A stretch of DNA of 64,000 nucleotides. Source: Psococerastis gibbosa. Its lineage: Eukaryota > Arthropoda > Insecta > Psocodea > Psocidae. A model generated the notes under the pieces. It saw only the letters and a list, made by a program, of their open reading frames with translations, was not told the DNA's origin and made no database searches. Below, one piece after another: positions 22,801 to 37,800 of the stretch (positions within the stretch are counted from its first letter, which is position 1; every line of letters begins with the position of its first letter). The DNA lies in NCBI GenBank assembly GCA_963971405.1, contig OZ020484.1, forward strand, positions 52,501,151-52,565,150, read 5' to 3'. Both the position numbers and the translations under genes were made by a program.

Positions 22801-25800
22801 GGCAGCTCTCTTCAGTCAATCTGGTTCCTTGTGAGTGTTGTGTGTAGTCTTCAGGAGTATTGTGTGTGTAGCTATATAGTAAGGCGGGGTTTCCACATAC
22901 GTCAATGGTCAATGAGAAATATGAAATTGACGTTTTAGCAGGCATTAAAGACATACTAAAAATGTCTGCTACCACGTCAAAACCATATTTCTCATTGACC
23001 ATTGACGTATGTGGAAACCCCGCCTTAGAGCTGCGTAATGTAGGTAGTTTCAAATGTGGGTACTTGTAGGTCATTGAATAGAGTTTCAGATGGATGAAGG
23101 CGGCGATGCTTACCCATTGCAACTTTGACAATAGTTTAATATCTGCAAAGATTTCAATTAAACTATCGTTGATATGTACAGTTAGGTTTAAGAGAAGGCC
23201 ATATGCCCTATATCTCAATGAATCATTATTAAATTTTTTTTTAAAATTTTTTAAAATTTAAAATTATTAGGTCGAAACCGGTCGCAAATTTAAAATTGTA
23301 ATTATGACAGTGATATTATCAGCCAAGTTGGGTGTTTCTATTTATTTCTTGCCTACCCTAAAGCATGGGAAATATTGTAATCGTCTTCTGGATTGCAACT
23401 GACGTTTGCCTGACGAATGGCTGTTTAGTACAAACAGCGTAGCCTTTACAGAGACCCCTTATATCATTTCTGTCTCAGAAGGGCAAGTCAGAGAGTTAGA
23501 TGAAGATCAAAGATGACATATATATTCAGTATTCTGTATATTCAGTAGGTACTTACTGGACTGCGGATGAGCTCTTCAGAACCGGGCGAACTTCTAATTG
23601 GTCAGCAACGAAGAGCCAGAAATGTCTGGATAGGGCTCATAAATCACACCAATCTCCCCATGCATTTAGCACAGCAGTGAACCTGAGAAACAAATAATTT
23701 GTACAATAAGTACTAGTACCTAAAAAGCTGTTATAAATAGTTCGTTATATATAACGAAATCTAACAGCTTTTTTCTACTTTTCAAGTTGAACTCGGATTC
23801 AAGACTGAACATCTTACGATCAATTTCCGTGGATAAACTGCCAGAACTAGCACAGAGGATGAGCAACAGATTTTCAGGTGTCCCCGCTGATATAGCTCGA
23901 GGAACGGAACAAGTGCGGGCTAGTAAGTACGCATTCTTTTTAACAAAAAAGCAATGAAAACCACATTTACTGTAAGATGCGGCGGAAAATCGTTGTCACG
24001 AATTGGTGTCACTCTTTTTCGTGCATGCACCCAGTATTCCAGCCAGCGTTCATCGATTTATTAGACGTTGTCACGTCAAACACTCCGTGGTACTGCCAAT
24101 AGCGGGGTTAATGATTTGGAATGTTGTGGCCAGCAACAAGTACGGTACCTACCAGTCAACGTAAGTACACAAGGACGGTTTCTGCTGTCGTGATTTTTCG
24201 ACGTCTTTTTTCGCAGTCATTGGGTTAGCAGAAGATTCCTTGTCCGTTTCTTGACGATTTCGGAAGCTGGCGTGAATCTAAGATTTTCCTCTAGACGCGC
24301 CAGATAAATAAAATAAATAAATAATTAAATATCATAGAAATCTTCTGAAGTAGACTCTGTGGGCCCACTTTTGCAACCTGCTGCTGTCCCCTATACTTTA
24401 CTTAATCAGAAGAAGAAAACCTTTTCAAAGGTAGCGGTGGGTCTGATTTTAATTGAATGTTGTGATTTGCTGCTGACCATAATGTAGCTATCATACTCTA
24501 TGATGACAAATAAAATTAATTCACTGTACATATTTCACGTTTGCTGCGTTGTTGTAACTTAATATCGTACAATGCACCTTGCGATAAGTATGTATAATTT
24601 AAAATTGTATATGCAGAATATTAATTACCAACAGTATAAGCAAGGCCGTAGCCAAGGGGGTGTTCATGGGGGGGTTCAAACCCCCAAAAATGAAATGGCT
24701 TGATACTATAGATAGAATCGGATTTTGAGAGGAAAAATAAAACCACTATGGAATATCCAATGAAATTTCTAACACCCCCCCCCCCCCTCGGAAAAAAAAT
24801 CCTGGCTACGGCCTTAAGTATAAGTACCTTACCTAAAGGCATAAGATGCACATTGTTTACATACGGCTAATAGTTTCATCAGTCGGAAAGTAACCAAAAA
24901 ATGGCTACGACTACAGTATTATAACACAACTGCTGCAAATTTCCTCATTCAAAAGTAGTACCAAAATTCAAGTAATCCCGTGGAGGCTGTGAAACATCCG
25001 CACAAACCGGAGTCACCTATATTCCATTTTCTGATCAAACTTCAATTTCTCATGAAATATGGAACGCAGAACAATGAAAAAATGCTGAATGGCAAGAAGA
25101 CATTTTTCTCCTAATTTTGATGTATAGTAAGTGGCCTTAACTAACCCCAACTCGCCACAGTTGATGAACTCCTTCAGCTTGAACTCCTGAGTGACCGTTA
25201 TTTTTTGCGTCTCAAGTTCACTAACCATAGCCGATCGGTATTGATGATTGCAGCATACTATGCATCAAAATTAGGAGAAAAAATTCTTCTTTCCATTCAG
25301 CATTTTTTCATTGTTCTGCGTTCCATATTTCATGAGAAATTAAAGTTTGCACAGAAATGGAATATCGGCGACTCCGGTTTGCCATTAAAGTGGCCGAGTT
25401 TAATTGATTGACCTGCGGTATGTGGGTGCCGCTCCAACGGGTTTCAATTTAGAGGTGGCAGAGGGGGGGACGGAATTCTTTTTTTACCGTTATTTAGTGA
25501 AATTCTCTGAGCTCCTATTCATTGGAAAAATCCCATTGCCACAGGGCCAAAAACATAATAAAAAGGCTTAGGCATATTCTCCTCAATGGAAAAGAATATG
25601 CGATGGACAGTCGGATATATTATGTTCAGTAGAGCAGCATTTTGTACTTGTGCGAGTCTCTATACACACCTGTGATCTTGTCGTAGCTCAACACAAGTTT
25701 TAAATTACTTATTAAGGCGGCTGAATGTTATTCGAATGCATTAAATTAAATTGTTTGTATATTAATATTACAAAAAAAATCAAGGCTATGCCAACGGAAC

Positions 25801-28800
25801 CCTAATCTTAGCCGTCAATACCTACATAATGCAACTGAAGCCCTGAAGGTATAGACAGCAGATGTTGGCGTAACATTTGCAAGTCTCTCCTGTTCCTACT
25901 TAAAAGCCTTTGCAATTATATCGCAAATAATTTTTTCTTTTCTTCTTTACAGTACGTCAAAGGCTTTAGAATGAGAAATAGATAGAGCATCGTAATATGC
26001 ATCGTATGACTTGAAATAGTCTACGCATCAGGGCTTAATGAGAACCGAAGCCAATCCCTTGCATTTCTAAGAATTTTAGGCGAGTAGTCCTCTTTTAAAG
26101 TAGTAGCGACTTATGTACCTTATAACCGAGAAAGAAATTTTTTCCGGGTCATTCTAAGAGGTTTCGAAAGACAATCTCCCATCGCATGCAATGGGCTGTT
26201 TTGTTACTTACGAAGACTATATAGGTTTTGACAGCTGGTTACTTCAGAATGTGTTGACTTCAAGACTCGTTCTGCATTTTCAGGCATCAAGAAGGAGTTG
26301 AGTCGGCAAAAGACTAATGTCGATGAGAAAATATGGCCACTGGAAAATTTGGTACGAGACGTTAGGTCCAAAATCAACGGGGCCCGGGAGTACGTGGTGT
26401 TCCTGGAGGAGGGGGCCTCGGGGGTCGAACAGTGGAGGTGGTTCTCAATTTTAAGTAAGTACGTCTTTTTCACGGCACCCTGTGGCAAGGTGGTAGCGTG
26501 CTTGTAGTCTTGTACTTGTACGAGTCTCTACACACCTTGCGGTCGGATGCGTGTCGTAACTAGACACAAGTAACTATTAGGTGACTTAGTGAGGCGATTG
26601 AAGAGGTTAATCGGATACATTCATTAAATTTAACCTCTTTATTAAATAATAATAAAATTAATAGGCCCTAATAATTTCCATCACTTCGCCATCTAATACT
26701 ATTTAGCTATAGCACTAGTGTTATACAATATATTCGATGACTTAAAAAAACTTTAAATGTCTCTAAATTAACATTCGAAATTTAGTAAGCTACATCAATT
26801 TCAAGGCTGCTCAAGTAGTTATTTTATGGGATACAGTAAAATAGCAATATGCCTTCTACATTAATTTTAATTGACCTAGTAGAGGACAACCTCCATTTGA
26901 CCGAAATTAGAAAATCAAGAAAAATCTGGAAGTTTGGTGGGATTCGAACGCACGATCTCGTAGGTTGTATGCCGCCTAGTCGTGTTACCACTACACTACA
27001 TCCCAAGGGCTTGTAGTTTAGAGGAAACACCATGCCCCGGTAAGACAATAGATCGTGGGTTCGATTTCCGCCAGGTCTAGATTTAAATAATTACATATTT
27101 TATGTAACATTACAGTTCAACCTAAGTCAATTTAGTGACTGTATTATATACAGTATTGTGCACAGTATTATGTAGTTTATACGTACCATATTATTAGTGC
27201 TACAAATAAAAAATTTAACCTCAACTGGGCATTTACGTACTGTATACATCCCCTCACAAAAAAATAAATAAAACTGCAGCCAGAGTGGGTTTCGAATGCG
27301 TGAAAGGCAACATGATATTAACCTCCACACAACACATTTGACAGGCCCCAAAAGTTACCTTGTCGACACTTACTTGCCGACAAGACAAGTAATCATCCAT
27401 ATTAAGACATTTTGACTCAAAAATAAAATATAATAGATCGTAAATAACCATTTCCCGACATAATGTCCACCTGACAGTAGTAACTGTTGCCTTTTCAATG
27501 TCTAAGTCAATTTAAAGGCTGCATTAGTTATCGTAGGCCTATATATTTTTACAATAAAATTTGTAGATGTAAGCCATTGGCGTAAATTGCCAAAATACCT
27601 GGGGGTCTTATGACCCCATTTGTTCCGTGCCCCTAGTTGTCAAAATCTGCGGGGGAGGAAGAGGTTTAGAGCCTCAAAAACTTTAAGGTAGTAATATCCA
27701 AAATTGCAGTGCAGATTCAAACATAAGCATAGACAAAACAACAGACCAAAACTCCAATATAATACATTAAAATAGTCGAATTTTCGGCTAAAGTGATTTA
27801 AAAAAAAAACTTATTGTTATTCTCTGCGAAAAAAATTTCGTATTAAGAATTTTTCAATTTGTTTTCTTTCCTCGAAAATCCTGGGGGCCTTGACAAGTAC
27901 CTGGAGGTGGCTGAACCCCACAGACCCCCTAATTTCGCAAATGATGTAAGCACGATAACCTGGCGAAAGAATTATTGTTGGGTCATATTTAGTAACCAGT
28001 TATCTTTTCTGATTCAAAGTAAATTGTATTTTAGAGTAAACTATTTGAATGTCCTCACCATTGTCTAATATATAGCCTCATATTGGAATAAATGAGTCAA
28101 AAGACCCAGTGGCCAGCGCTGAGCTGAAGGAAAAGCAGGACAATAGTAAGGTCATTGCTATAAACCAGAGAAAACAGTCATTTATCTGTGGACAAAGCTC
28201 CTTTGACGTGGCCATTTCATGAAAGATTGCCCACTAACAACAAACAGTTTCAGCACCAGACAAAAAATATCCTTTTATTTCAATTCTCAAAGCTAAGAAT
28301 AATCGCGCGTGCTTGAAAAAGCGCGCGCTTTTTAAATCCACTTTATGTGGCGGGTTTATGAAATTGAGGTGGCTCAACTTGTGAAATATGAGTGTAAAGC
28401 TAGCTGTAGTGGGCTCCTTCATTTGTTTCCTGCTGTTCTCACAACTTTGTTTATGACTTAATAATTTTTGTTACTCCTCTCTTTTTGACATTTGAATTTG
28501 AACCTCTTTTTTTCACTTTCGGAGTATAAAAATGCAAAGTTCTTAATGTCTATTTGACTTGGGAAACTAAACCAAAGAACCGGTCCGAGTTTACTAGAAC
28601 ATGCTTTCCAATTTATAAATTAGTAGATAGAAATAATGTGTAATTTCATAGTAAATAATTTCCCTATGGTTAAATTAAATTTAAATTAAATTAATTACAT
28701 TAAAATTAAAAAGGGTCCACCTCAATATATTAGAAACCCCTTAAAACTCATTTGCATATTCAGGAATGAACAGACCAATACATTGTAACACTAGTAGCAA

Positions 28801-31800
28801 TGGCACATGGCACGTAATGGAGCGTAAATTTTCCATAATTTCTTCAAAAAATAATTTTTTGCACAGAACCAAATACTTTTGTGGGAATGCAGCCTGTCCG
28901 GTTTTGTTACTCTATTGAACACCTAAAACATACGTGAAGGTAGAAATCATCGATAGAAGGGTTCCACAGAAAAATTATTTTTAGTCATTTTCATGAAAAT
29001 TGACTTATTTTTATTTTTTTACCCCCAGAAGCAAACTATCAAGGGGCACGCGACCCCCCGCATTTTGTTAACGTTAGTAACGACTACAATATAGGCCTAT
29101 GTAAATTTAAAAGAAATCGTTGAGACGTTTTTGAGAAATAATTTTCTTAACGTTTTTTTTTGAGTTTTTGATAATAAAACCCCCCCAAATTGAGTAAGCC
29201 CCCCCAAAAAAAAATATATCTCGACGCATGATTTTTGTGAACCTAAAATCAAAATTTCATCAAAATTGGCAAGTAGTTTGCCCGGAAATAGATGAAAAGA
29301 CAGACAGACATACAGACAGACAGAGCGACAAACAGACATTTCGTAAAAACCACTTTTTTGGGTTCCTGGGACCTCAAAGCGTGTAAATCCGTTGAAATCT
29401 CGGAACCGAAAATTTGGACCATCACAAAGCTTTCCTTATACAACGTATAAATTGGAAAGCAATAAATGAACTACACATACAATGTAATACACTATACGAT
29501 AAATATATAATACACTTACCCTAATAATATAGCATCTTGCAGCCGTTCTCTCTCGCTCTCCTTTTCAATATGCAATTGAGGACAATTGTCAGCACAAGAT
29601 TGTGCTGTGCTTCATTGTGAAAAAAAACTTAGTAAAAAATTTACAAAGTTAATATGGAGTCTACTATGTATGCTGTAGGCCCGTGCTCCTGTGGTTAGAG
29701 GAGTTACGGTGCCTTATTGACTGCGGTCAGACTTTCCTTTTATAAGACAGACTGTACAGACCTATTTATAAACAGAGAACACAATATGTAATACTTAGAA
29801 TTTATAGGTTCAAAATCCTTGCAACGAGTGCAAACTGCAGTAGGTAGCCTGAAGGGAATTACATTAATACCAGTTTTGTTTCCAGTTATCTGCTTCTTAG
29901 TAATTATAATTTGGTGTCTTTTGGTGTCTGCTTTGGTGTACGGCTGCTGTGATGGAGAACATACAGCACGTTGTTTGCTAATAGCGTAAGTACCATTTCT
30001 TAGCCCATGGCTAAACCAAATTGCAATCTTACTAATTTGGGAAAAGTGCCTTTGAAAACTACATCCCTACCTAATAAATAAACTATAAGAACGAAAATGG
30101 ACAGTTTTTGTTGTTTTTGGAATAATTTTAAACCGAATTCTAGACTTTGATAAGTCCATACTCTAAATGATCGATGTTTCTTCGATGTTTTGACAGTTAT
30201 TCGCCTATTCCTCTTCTTCTTCTTATGCCCCTTCAGTCGAAGATAGGCTATAAACATGGCAATTGTAGTCATCATGCCTACCATTATACCATGGAATTGT
30301 AATGCAGTGGTTTCGCGTTGTCTTCTTCATCCTTATGCCGTTGACTCTGCATTGAGTTCCTCCACCTTTGGGGCCAGTTTCCAAACCCCAGGACAAAAGA
30401 GTGCACAGCTCCAACTCGATCCTCCATCTGTTCAGTTGCCACTACGCGCGTCCTTTTTTACCTTGAGGGCGTAAAGATTAGGGAATTTCGCGTCTTCGCT
30501 TTTGATACCATAAGGCATTACTCGGAGGCTCAGCTATATTGAAGACAATAATTCTGCAAGGAGTAATGACAATAAAAATAAAATAAATGGTGTAACCTGA
30601 CCCAGTATAATTTGCCCCCCCCCCGTATTTTCATAAAAATAAAGAAAATAAAATGAATTCCAAATAATTAGGTACAGTATATTCTGTTATTTTTATTTTG
30701 GAATGTTTAATTAGTTTTTGTGTTGTAATTTTTTGTTATAAAGTATGCATGTTGATTATTTTTGTCCAATTTGAAGCCCCTAGGCGATGTGGCGCCCGGG
30801 GTGGACGCCCCCCCTCCTCCCCTCGTTACGCTACTGACCCGACTCTGACTTATGCAGCCTGTAACTTTTGCTTTTGCAGGTCGTTGACAGTGACTAGCCT
30901 ATTCTCCATCATACTGTGGGCAGTCGCCCTCATCTGCTTCGTCGTCGGCGGCCATGGCGAAGTCTTCATTTGCAGACCCCTCTACGATCAACCGGCATAC
31001 AAATCTGTGACGGAACTTTTGGACGACCCCGGGGTGCTGTACCAGCGTGGCGGAGGGTTCATCCGTAACCTCCTCCCTCGCAACCGAAGCCTCAATGTCC
31101 CGGTGCGAAAAGTGTTGGAGTGAGTAGTACTAAGCTACGAGTATATTCAGGATATCTTATAGACGTGACACAATAATACCTATGTATTACTTACCGCATC
31201 TTGGAACCTGAGTAGGTTAAGAATCAGAAAATAAATTAAAAAGTCAAAACTGATTACCTCCCTCGAATAACGTCCTAACCCTCAGAAGTGATTCAAATGC
31301 CAAAGTCATGGTATTATGTTCTTACGTGGTTGTAGAGTGGATGGACCTGCGATCTGGGGGAATATTCAAAAACCAAAAATACTGGCTGGTGGGGAATTCC
31401 CTGCAGATCATTTTTCTGAATTTGACTCAATTTTGAGAAAATGAGGGTTAGAACGTATTTCGAGGGAGTTGTTCAAAAGCTGTTTAAAAATATCCTCAGT
31501 ACTTTGTCTGTATTTAATTAATTAGGTCACTAACCCACTAGCGATTACTAAGGGGTTATTCCTTAAAAATAATACAAGTAGCCTATAGCTGTATAACACC
31601 CATTTTCTCAAAATTCCTACAGGCAATGCGAGAAGGATAAGGCAGCATACGAAGCGTTTCAGCTTAAGAATGTTCTTGATTTAGAAGAGGCATCTGACTT
31701 CAGGGAATGGGGAACCATATTTACGTTGCTGAAAGATTTGAACAAAAATTACACCCAATTACAATTCCTAGATCCTGAACTTCAGGTAGGCACCAAAAGT

Positions 31801-34800
31801 TTCATTCTCAAATACGACAACTTTACTAGGCTATGTATCGTAAATATTGTAAAAGCCTATAATACTGCAAGTAACATACTTGTAATACAATACTTTTTAG
31901 TAACTTAACGAATTTATAATATTTTTCTTTATTTCAATAAAGGAATCATTTAAAGCTAATTAAACTTGAACTTGTTTACTAGTAAGTCAAAAGTGCCTCC
32001 GACCCTCTATAATAAAACAAAATAAAGGTGCGTTTAGGCGCGGTTTCCACCGACCTGCTAGTGCTAAATACAAATACGGTGACGTGGTAACAAACATTCA
32101 AGACTTAGGCGGGGTTTCCACCGACCTCGCATTGCAGAATGCAAATGACATGACGGAAATTTGAATTTTTCTTTTTATAGAAATCTATTAAAATGTTTGT
32201 ACTTAACATATCCCATGAAGCCATTTTTTAATTTCAGTTTGCTTGTTTGTGATTTTACTCTATGATCATTGATCAATTTTAACTATGGCATAGAGTAAAA
32301 CAAACATTTCCGTCAATGCCATTTGCATTCTGCAATGCGAGGTCGGTGGAAACCCCGCCTAAGTCTTGAATGTCTGTTACCACGTCACCGTATTTGTATT
32401 TAGCACTAGCAGGTCGGTGGAAACCGCGCCTAAAGGGATCCCTTGTGAGTTGTGATAAATAAAGACGCCAGTCCATTCATAAGCCAAGCTATAAAGTCAG
32501 AACATGTAGAGTAGTGGTACAGACTCCGACTTTCAACCGAGAGACTGTTGGTTGGAGTCTCACACTTTCTACATTATCTGGCCATGCTTCGGAGGCCTTT
32601 TAAAGCAGGCGGTCCCGGGCCTTCCTAGGTGAGTGTAAGAGAGGGTCATATAGCCCTAACTCCGCTAGGTTGGCGTAGTAACAGAACAAAACGTCATTAT
32701 TTACCTATAAATTTTTATTTTGTAGGAGAAGCTCCAAAATTTACTACAGGCTACTGCAGTTAACATGACCATTCACAGAGCTCAAATTTCGAAACCAATC
32801 ACTGGAAAGGACTTGATATCCTTTGCAAAACAACTGGACAGCGTGGCCAATCAAATTAAAGACTTGTCGACCGCTTCGAGGATCGAGACTCTAGCTTCGA
32901 GGACAAGACGGTTGATAGCGACCAACATCCAGCCACTAGAAGCTAAGAAGGTGAGATTGAGCGTGTAATAATTACAAGTTTTAAGTCTAAGCAAGTACGG
33001 GTGAAAATGTTCGACCAGACGGCTGTGCAAACAATGTTCCTGTTATGCCTTAACAAGTCCCACGTCTCCATGCAAATTTCCTATGCTGGATTTTCAAATC
33101 AGATGGAACTACTTTGTATGTGGTCGTATACACAAAATTACCCTTGTCAGCCTGGCCGGGGGAGTGAGTCTGTGTTTTAATCTATTGATAAAGGTTAATG
33201 CCAATGGTGTAATATTTTTTAGCTAAGGGTTAGTTGGACTTACATTGTCTGCTGTGTTAATAGTCATTAGTGGCAGGAGCCACACAGTCATCGAACAATT
33301 AGCGTGGAGCCCATTGGCAGAGGATGGGGTCGTTTTGGGAGTAGGTGCGATGGAAACGATGACCCCCTCCCCTTACAATGGACTCAGCCCTAATTGTTCA
33401 ATGACTGCGAGGCCCCGGCCTCTAATGGCTATTAATTAACATAGGAAGCAATGTAAGTCCAACTAACCCTTTGTTAAATCGTCTGTTTTTTTTTAACTTG
33501 AGGCACCCTAAGTGCAGACTATAACTCTGGTAGTCTCAGCGCGTTATCGTGTCCCGCCATGTTCTCCTGGCAACGCTCGCTGTGTGCACTACCATCAAGC
33601 ATGGTGCAGGTTTGAATCTGGCTCTGTTCTGGTGGATTCAGCTTGGTAAGGTATGAATGAATGAATAAATGACTTTATTGCAATACAAATGGCGAACATG
33701 TTATTTATTTTGACTAGAAGACATGTTTTGTTCTGTTGGTTAAGGAGGAGTTACTGTATCTTGTAACCGCGTTGGACGTCCAAATAACTCCCCTACAACG
33801 ACAAGTCAACCAATCCATTTCTCATCTCAAAACCATTCAATTCTACATTGACAACCAAGGAGCCAATATCTCTAATACGGTTAGTATATAGGCCTATCAT
33901 TAATTTTAATATTGTATCATATAATCACATATTATCATGATAGGACCCTAATATATTTTATAAATATATATAAATAATGAATGACTTTTGGTCTATTTCT
34001 AAGCCAGCCTAGTGGAATTAAGTAGGACCATAAAGTCCTTTAATAAACTCAATTAGGAAGACCTGGGACCACCTGCGTTACATGCTCTGTGAATTATGAA
34101 AATGTAGCAAGTGTGGGTCTCGAACCAACTACTTTCAGTTGAAAGTCAGAGTCAGTACCAGTACTCTACATGTACTGAATCTGAATCGATCGTTCCAGTT
34201 CTTACGGTATTGACAACATAATTAATTTTATTTCAGAAAACGTTAGAATACACTACGAGACTGATAGGGTACCTGGACCAATACAGAGGCTATTTGCTAG
34301 AGAGCCTTGGACACAATATAGGCCCATGTCAGCCTATTTGGAATGTCTTCAACGGACTGCGCCAGCAAATGTGTCGCCAAGTCATGGATCCCCTGGTAAC
34401 ACTCTGTTTTAATCAATGTAATACAATACGACATGCGTGCACTTTCAATAGTTGTCTGTCGGCAATGTCTTGCAGCGGGCCTATTATGCCGTTTAGAATT
34501 AACCTATTCCTCGGGTGTAGGCCTAAAAAATGTAAAAAAAAAACGTTTTGAATAGCACTTTCCATTGTATAATAATTATCTTGTTCACATTATTAATCCC
34601 AGGCTAATGTTAAAAATAAATTGGAACGCAATAATCGCCAAGCCCGCAGGGAGGTAGGTATATATATAGCTACTGTCGTAGGTAGTCCTTCTCCCCCATT
34701 TGTGCTATGTACCTGCCGATCATATTTATAGTTTTAATTAGAGATGGGGCGTTCGCCCCCGCGTAAAATGTCTGGCGCAACTTGCCATGTCTGAAATTCA

Positions 34801-37800
34801 AAAATTTATTTTTGGCGAGAGGTGAATGTCCCCTTTCCCTTACATAGAACCAAGGCGGTAGCCAAGGGGGATTCAAAAGAAATGAAATGGCTTGATACTA
34901 GATAGATAGAAATACGTCTATAATAAGAGAAACAGTTAATAGAGTTAATTAATAGACAAGGTTTTTTACAATATTGTTCTGTGTTGCTTAATCCGTTATT
35001 AATATAGCATACTATGTAGTCAGCACTCCTAAAAATAATGCTGATGTACGTATAATATATTATTGAGAAGTGCATTATTTTCCTTCCAGAATGGATTTTG
35101 GTTTGCTCTAGTGTGGTGCTTGTTGTGGCTCATTGTAGCTACTCCAGTCTGTATAAAACTGATTCACTACTTCGAATTGTACAAAGATGGTCTTCTAGCG
35201 TCCAGCAACAGGTTAGTGTTCTGTTTAACAGAGGCGTAAAGTTTTAGAATGTTGGCGGGGGCAAAACTAAGTAGACCTTATGACGTCATCAGGCAGGATA
35301 AGGAAAAATTGAAAATATACGAGCAAAATAGTAGGGTTTTACGCATTTTAATAGTGTTGTAAAGCATAGCTGTAGATTTTACAAAGCTAAAAAAGGAATG
35401 CTTACATTCATATTGCTGCAAAGGGGACCATGATGTATGAACCACGTCTTACATTGCTCGAGGCTCGGGAGGGGGGGGGGGGTAAGTTGGACCGTGCCCC
35501 CCCCCCCCCAACTTTACGCCCCTGCTGTTTAATATACTGTATATAACATGGTCTATCTACGAGTACCTACCTGCATTACAGGTTTTTATTATCACTGCAT
35601 TAACTTCTATCAAAAGTACTTGGCTTTAGAGCAGCCCGATATCAACACCAATTTTATTTGGAGGATAATAATTAATTTTTTTAATTTCAAGAAAACCGCC
35701 ACAAAATACAACACACTTCGCACTGTGTTAAAAACACTAATACAGTAAAATAAATTAGTAACCTAAATAGGCTACTTTGGCAATTTAAACATTTTTGAAT
35801 TATGCAAAAATTTGTGTTTCCGCCCGGGATCGAACCGGGGGCCTTCCGCGTGTTAGGCGGATGTGATAACCACTACACCACGGAAACGACTTGATTGCCT
35901 GAAACTGAATGTCCAACATAAGGCTAACTAGATCCATATTAATCATATAATGGAACGCTCAGTCTTGTCAGTGCTTACGCAACACGTTTATTGACCCACA
36001 ATAAATTAGAATAGCTAGCTATAGTGAACGCCTACAATTTTACAGTTAGGCAACCGTGCCCAATTTGCAACCGGTTTGAGCTGACTTTAGATTACCAACG
36101 GGCAAATTAGGGTGGAAACAAAAGCCAAAACAACAGGCCGGGGCATCAAATCAACGTAGTGCAGAAGACGAAGTACTGGAAATCATAAAAGGACTAAAAA
36201 ATAAAAACAGCGTAGGTCACAACAATATAAATACAGAAACTATAAAAAAATGTGCACATTGAATAATAAAAAAACCGTTAACACAGATCATAAACATCGT
36301 GCTTACTAATGGAATATACCCGGAGCGGCAAAACAATCCATAGTAATACCATGCTACAAATCTGAAAATAGACACTCAATTGAAAAGTATAGGCCAATAT
36401 CATTACTATCGAACATCAGCAACATTCATGAAAGAGCAATGCAAACACGAAATAGATTCATATCTTACGAAATTTAAAATCATAAACAATACAGATTCAC
36501 CTAGCACGGCAGAAGCAATCTATGAAACAATAAATGTAATAAACGACGCAAAAGAGAAACATATAAAACTGTCTGGCCACATTCCTAGATTTAAAAAAAA
36601 ATGCTTCGACACAATCCCACACAACATTTTAATGATAAAACTAAAGAAAATTGGTATCAGAGAAACAGGGGGAGATCTAATACAAAGCTATCTAACAAAC
36701 AGAATTCAGACAACAAAAATTGACGAAACAAAATAGGGATTTAGGTAAAATAACGATAGGCCTTCCCCAAGGCACAATTTTAGCTCCAGTTCTTTTTAAA
36801 ATATATCTAAATGACTTCCTAAACCAACCACTCAATGGTGAAATCAGCGCTTCTGCAGATGATACAAAACAAACACATATCGCTGATAAGTGATAGGCTA
36901 CTAGAACCGAATTATACAAACAAGCAAACGAAGATTAATTAAAAAATTAAAAATTGGATGGAAAGCAACATACTCACAATAAATCTACAAAAAACAACTT
37001 TCATAGAGTATAAAAGTTCAATTCGTATATATATATATATAGGATACATAAAAGAATCTATTTGCAACACCTACAAAAATATGCATAAGCAAGACAGACC
37101 CACACATCAACACAACACTATAGGTACAGAAAAACAAACCCACTATCCATTCAAGCGGTCTCGACAAGCTACACACAAAAGCAAACCTCTTGGCTCTTAT
37201 ATTGACAAAAAGTACTATAGCCTAATAAAACTTCCTCTGAACATAAAAAACCAAACAAACTATAAAGTATTTAGAAAAAATGTAAGATGTCACGGATGTG
37301 GAAATTATATACAATAAAGGAAATAAAGAAAATAGGAAATAGAAATAAGAAATAATCTTCCATGACAAACAACAATTTCATACAATATACCTCCAACACA
37401 CACACACACCACTAGTCCACTACACTTACAAATTCACTTTATTTTTAAACTTTGATAAAATTTATCTATATAATGTATATATGTATATGTATATATGTAT
37501 ATATATGTATTATATGTTTGTAAAAGTTGGCCTAAACGCTCAACAACATGGATACAAATTAAAATTATCACACACCCTTCTTGGTTTCCTCTTTCAACCA
37601 ATAATATAGGTGCTTGTGTCTCCCCCTACGATACCTACAGATTACATGTGTGTTAGAGACATTTTCCTAGAAATTAATGTTGCAAAAAAATTGTGTTTCC
37701 GCCCGGGATCGAACCGGGGGCCTTCCGCGTGTTAGGCGGATGTGATAACCACTACACCACGGAAACGACTTGTTTGAGAGAAACGAAACGCCCAATATGA

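Noticed and set aside
22646..23218. 190-residue open frame on the minus strand as a host gene
   Set aside because: It reads through a LINE C-terminal fragment and a palindromic MITE; no splice sites or host-protein similarity.
30595..30836. hAT MITE with right end 'cgttacgctactg'
   Set aside because: The right end looks typical, but no matching left end or 8-bp duplication could be found.
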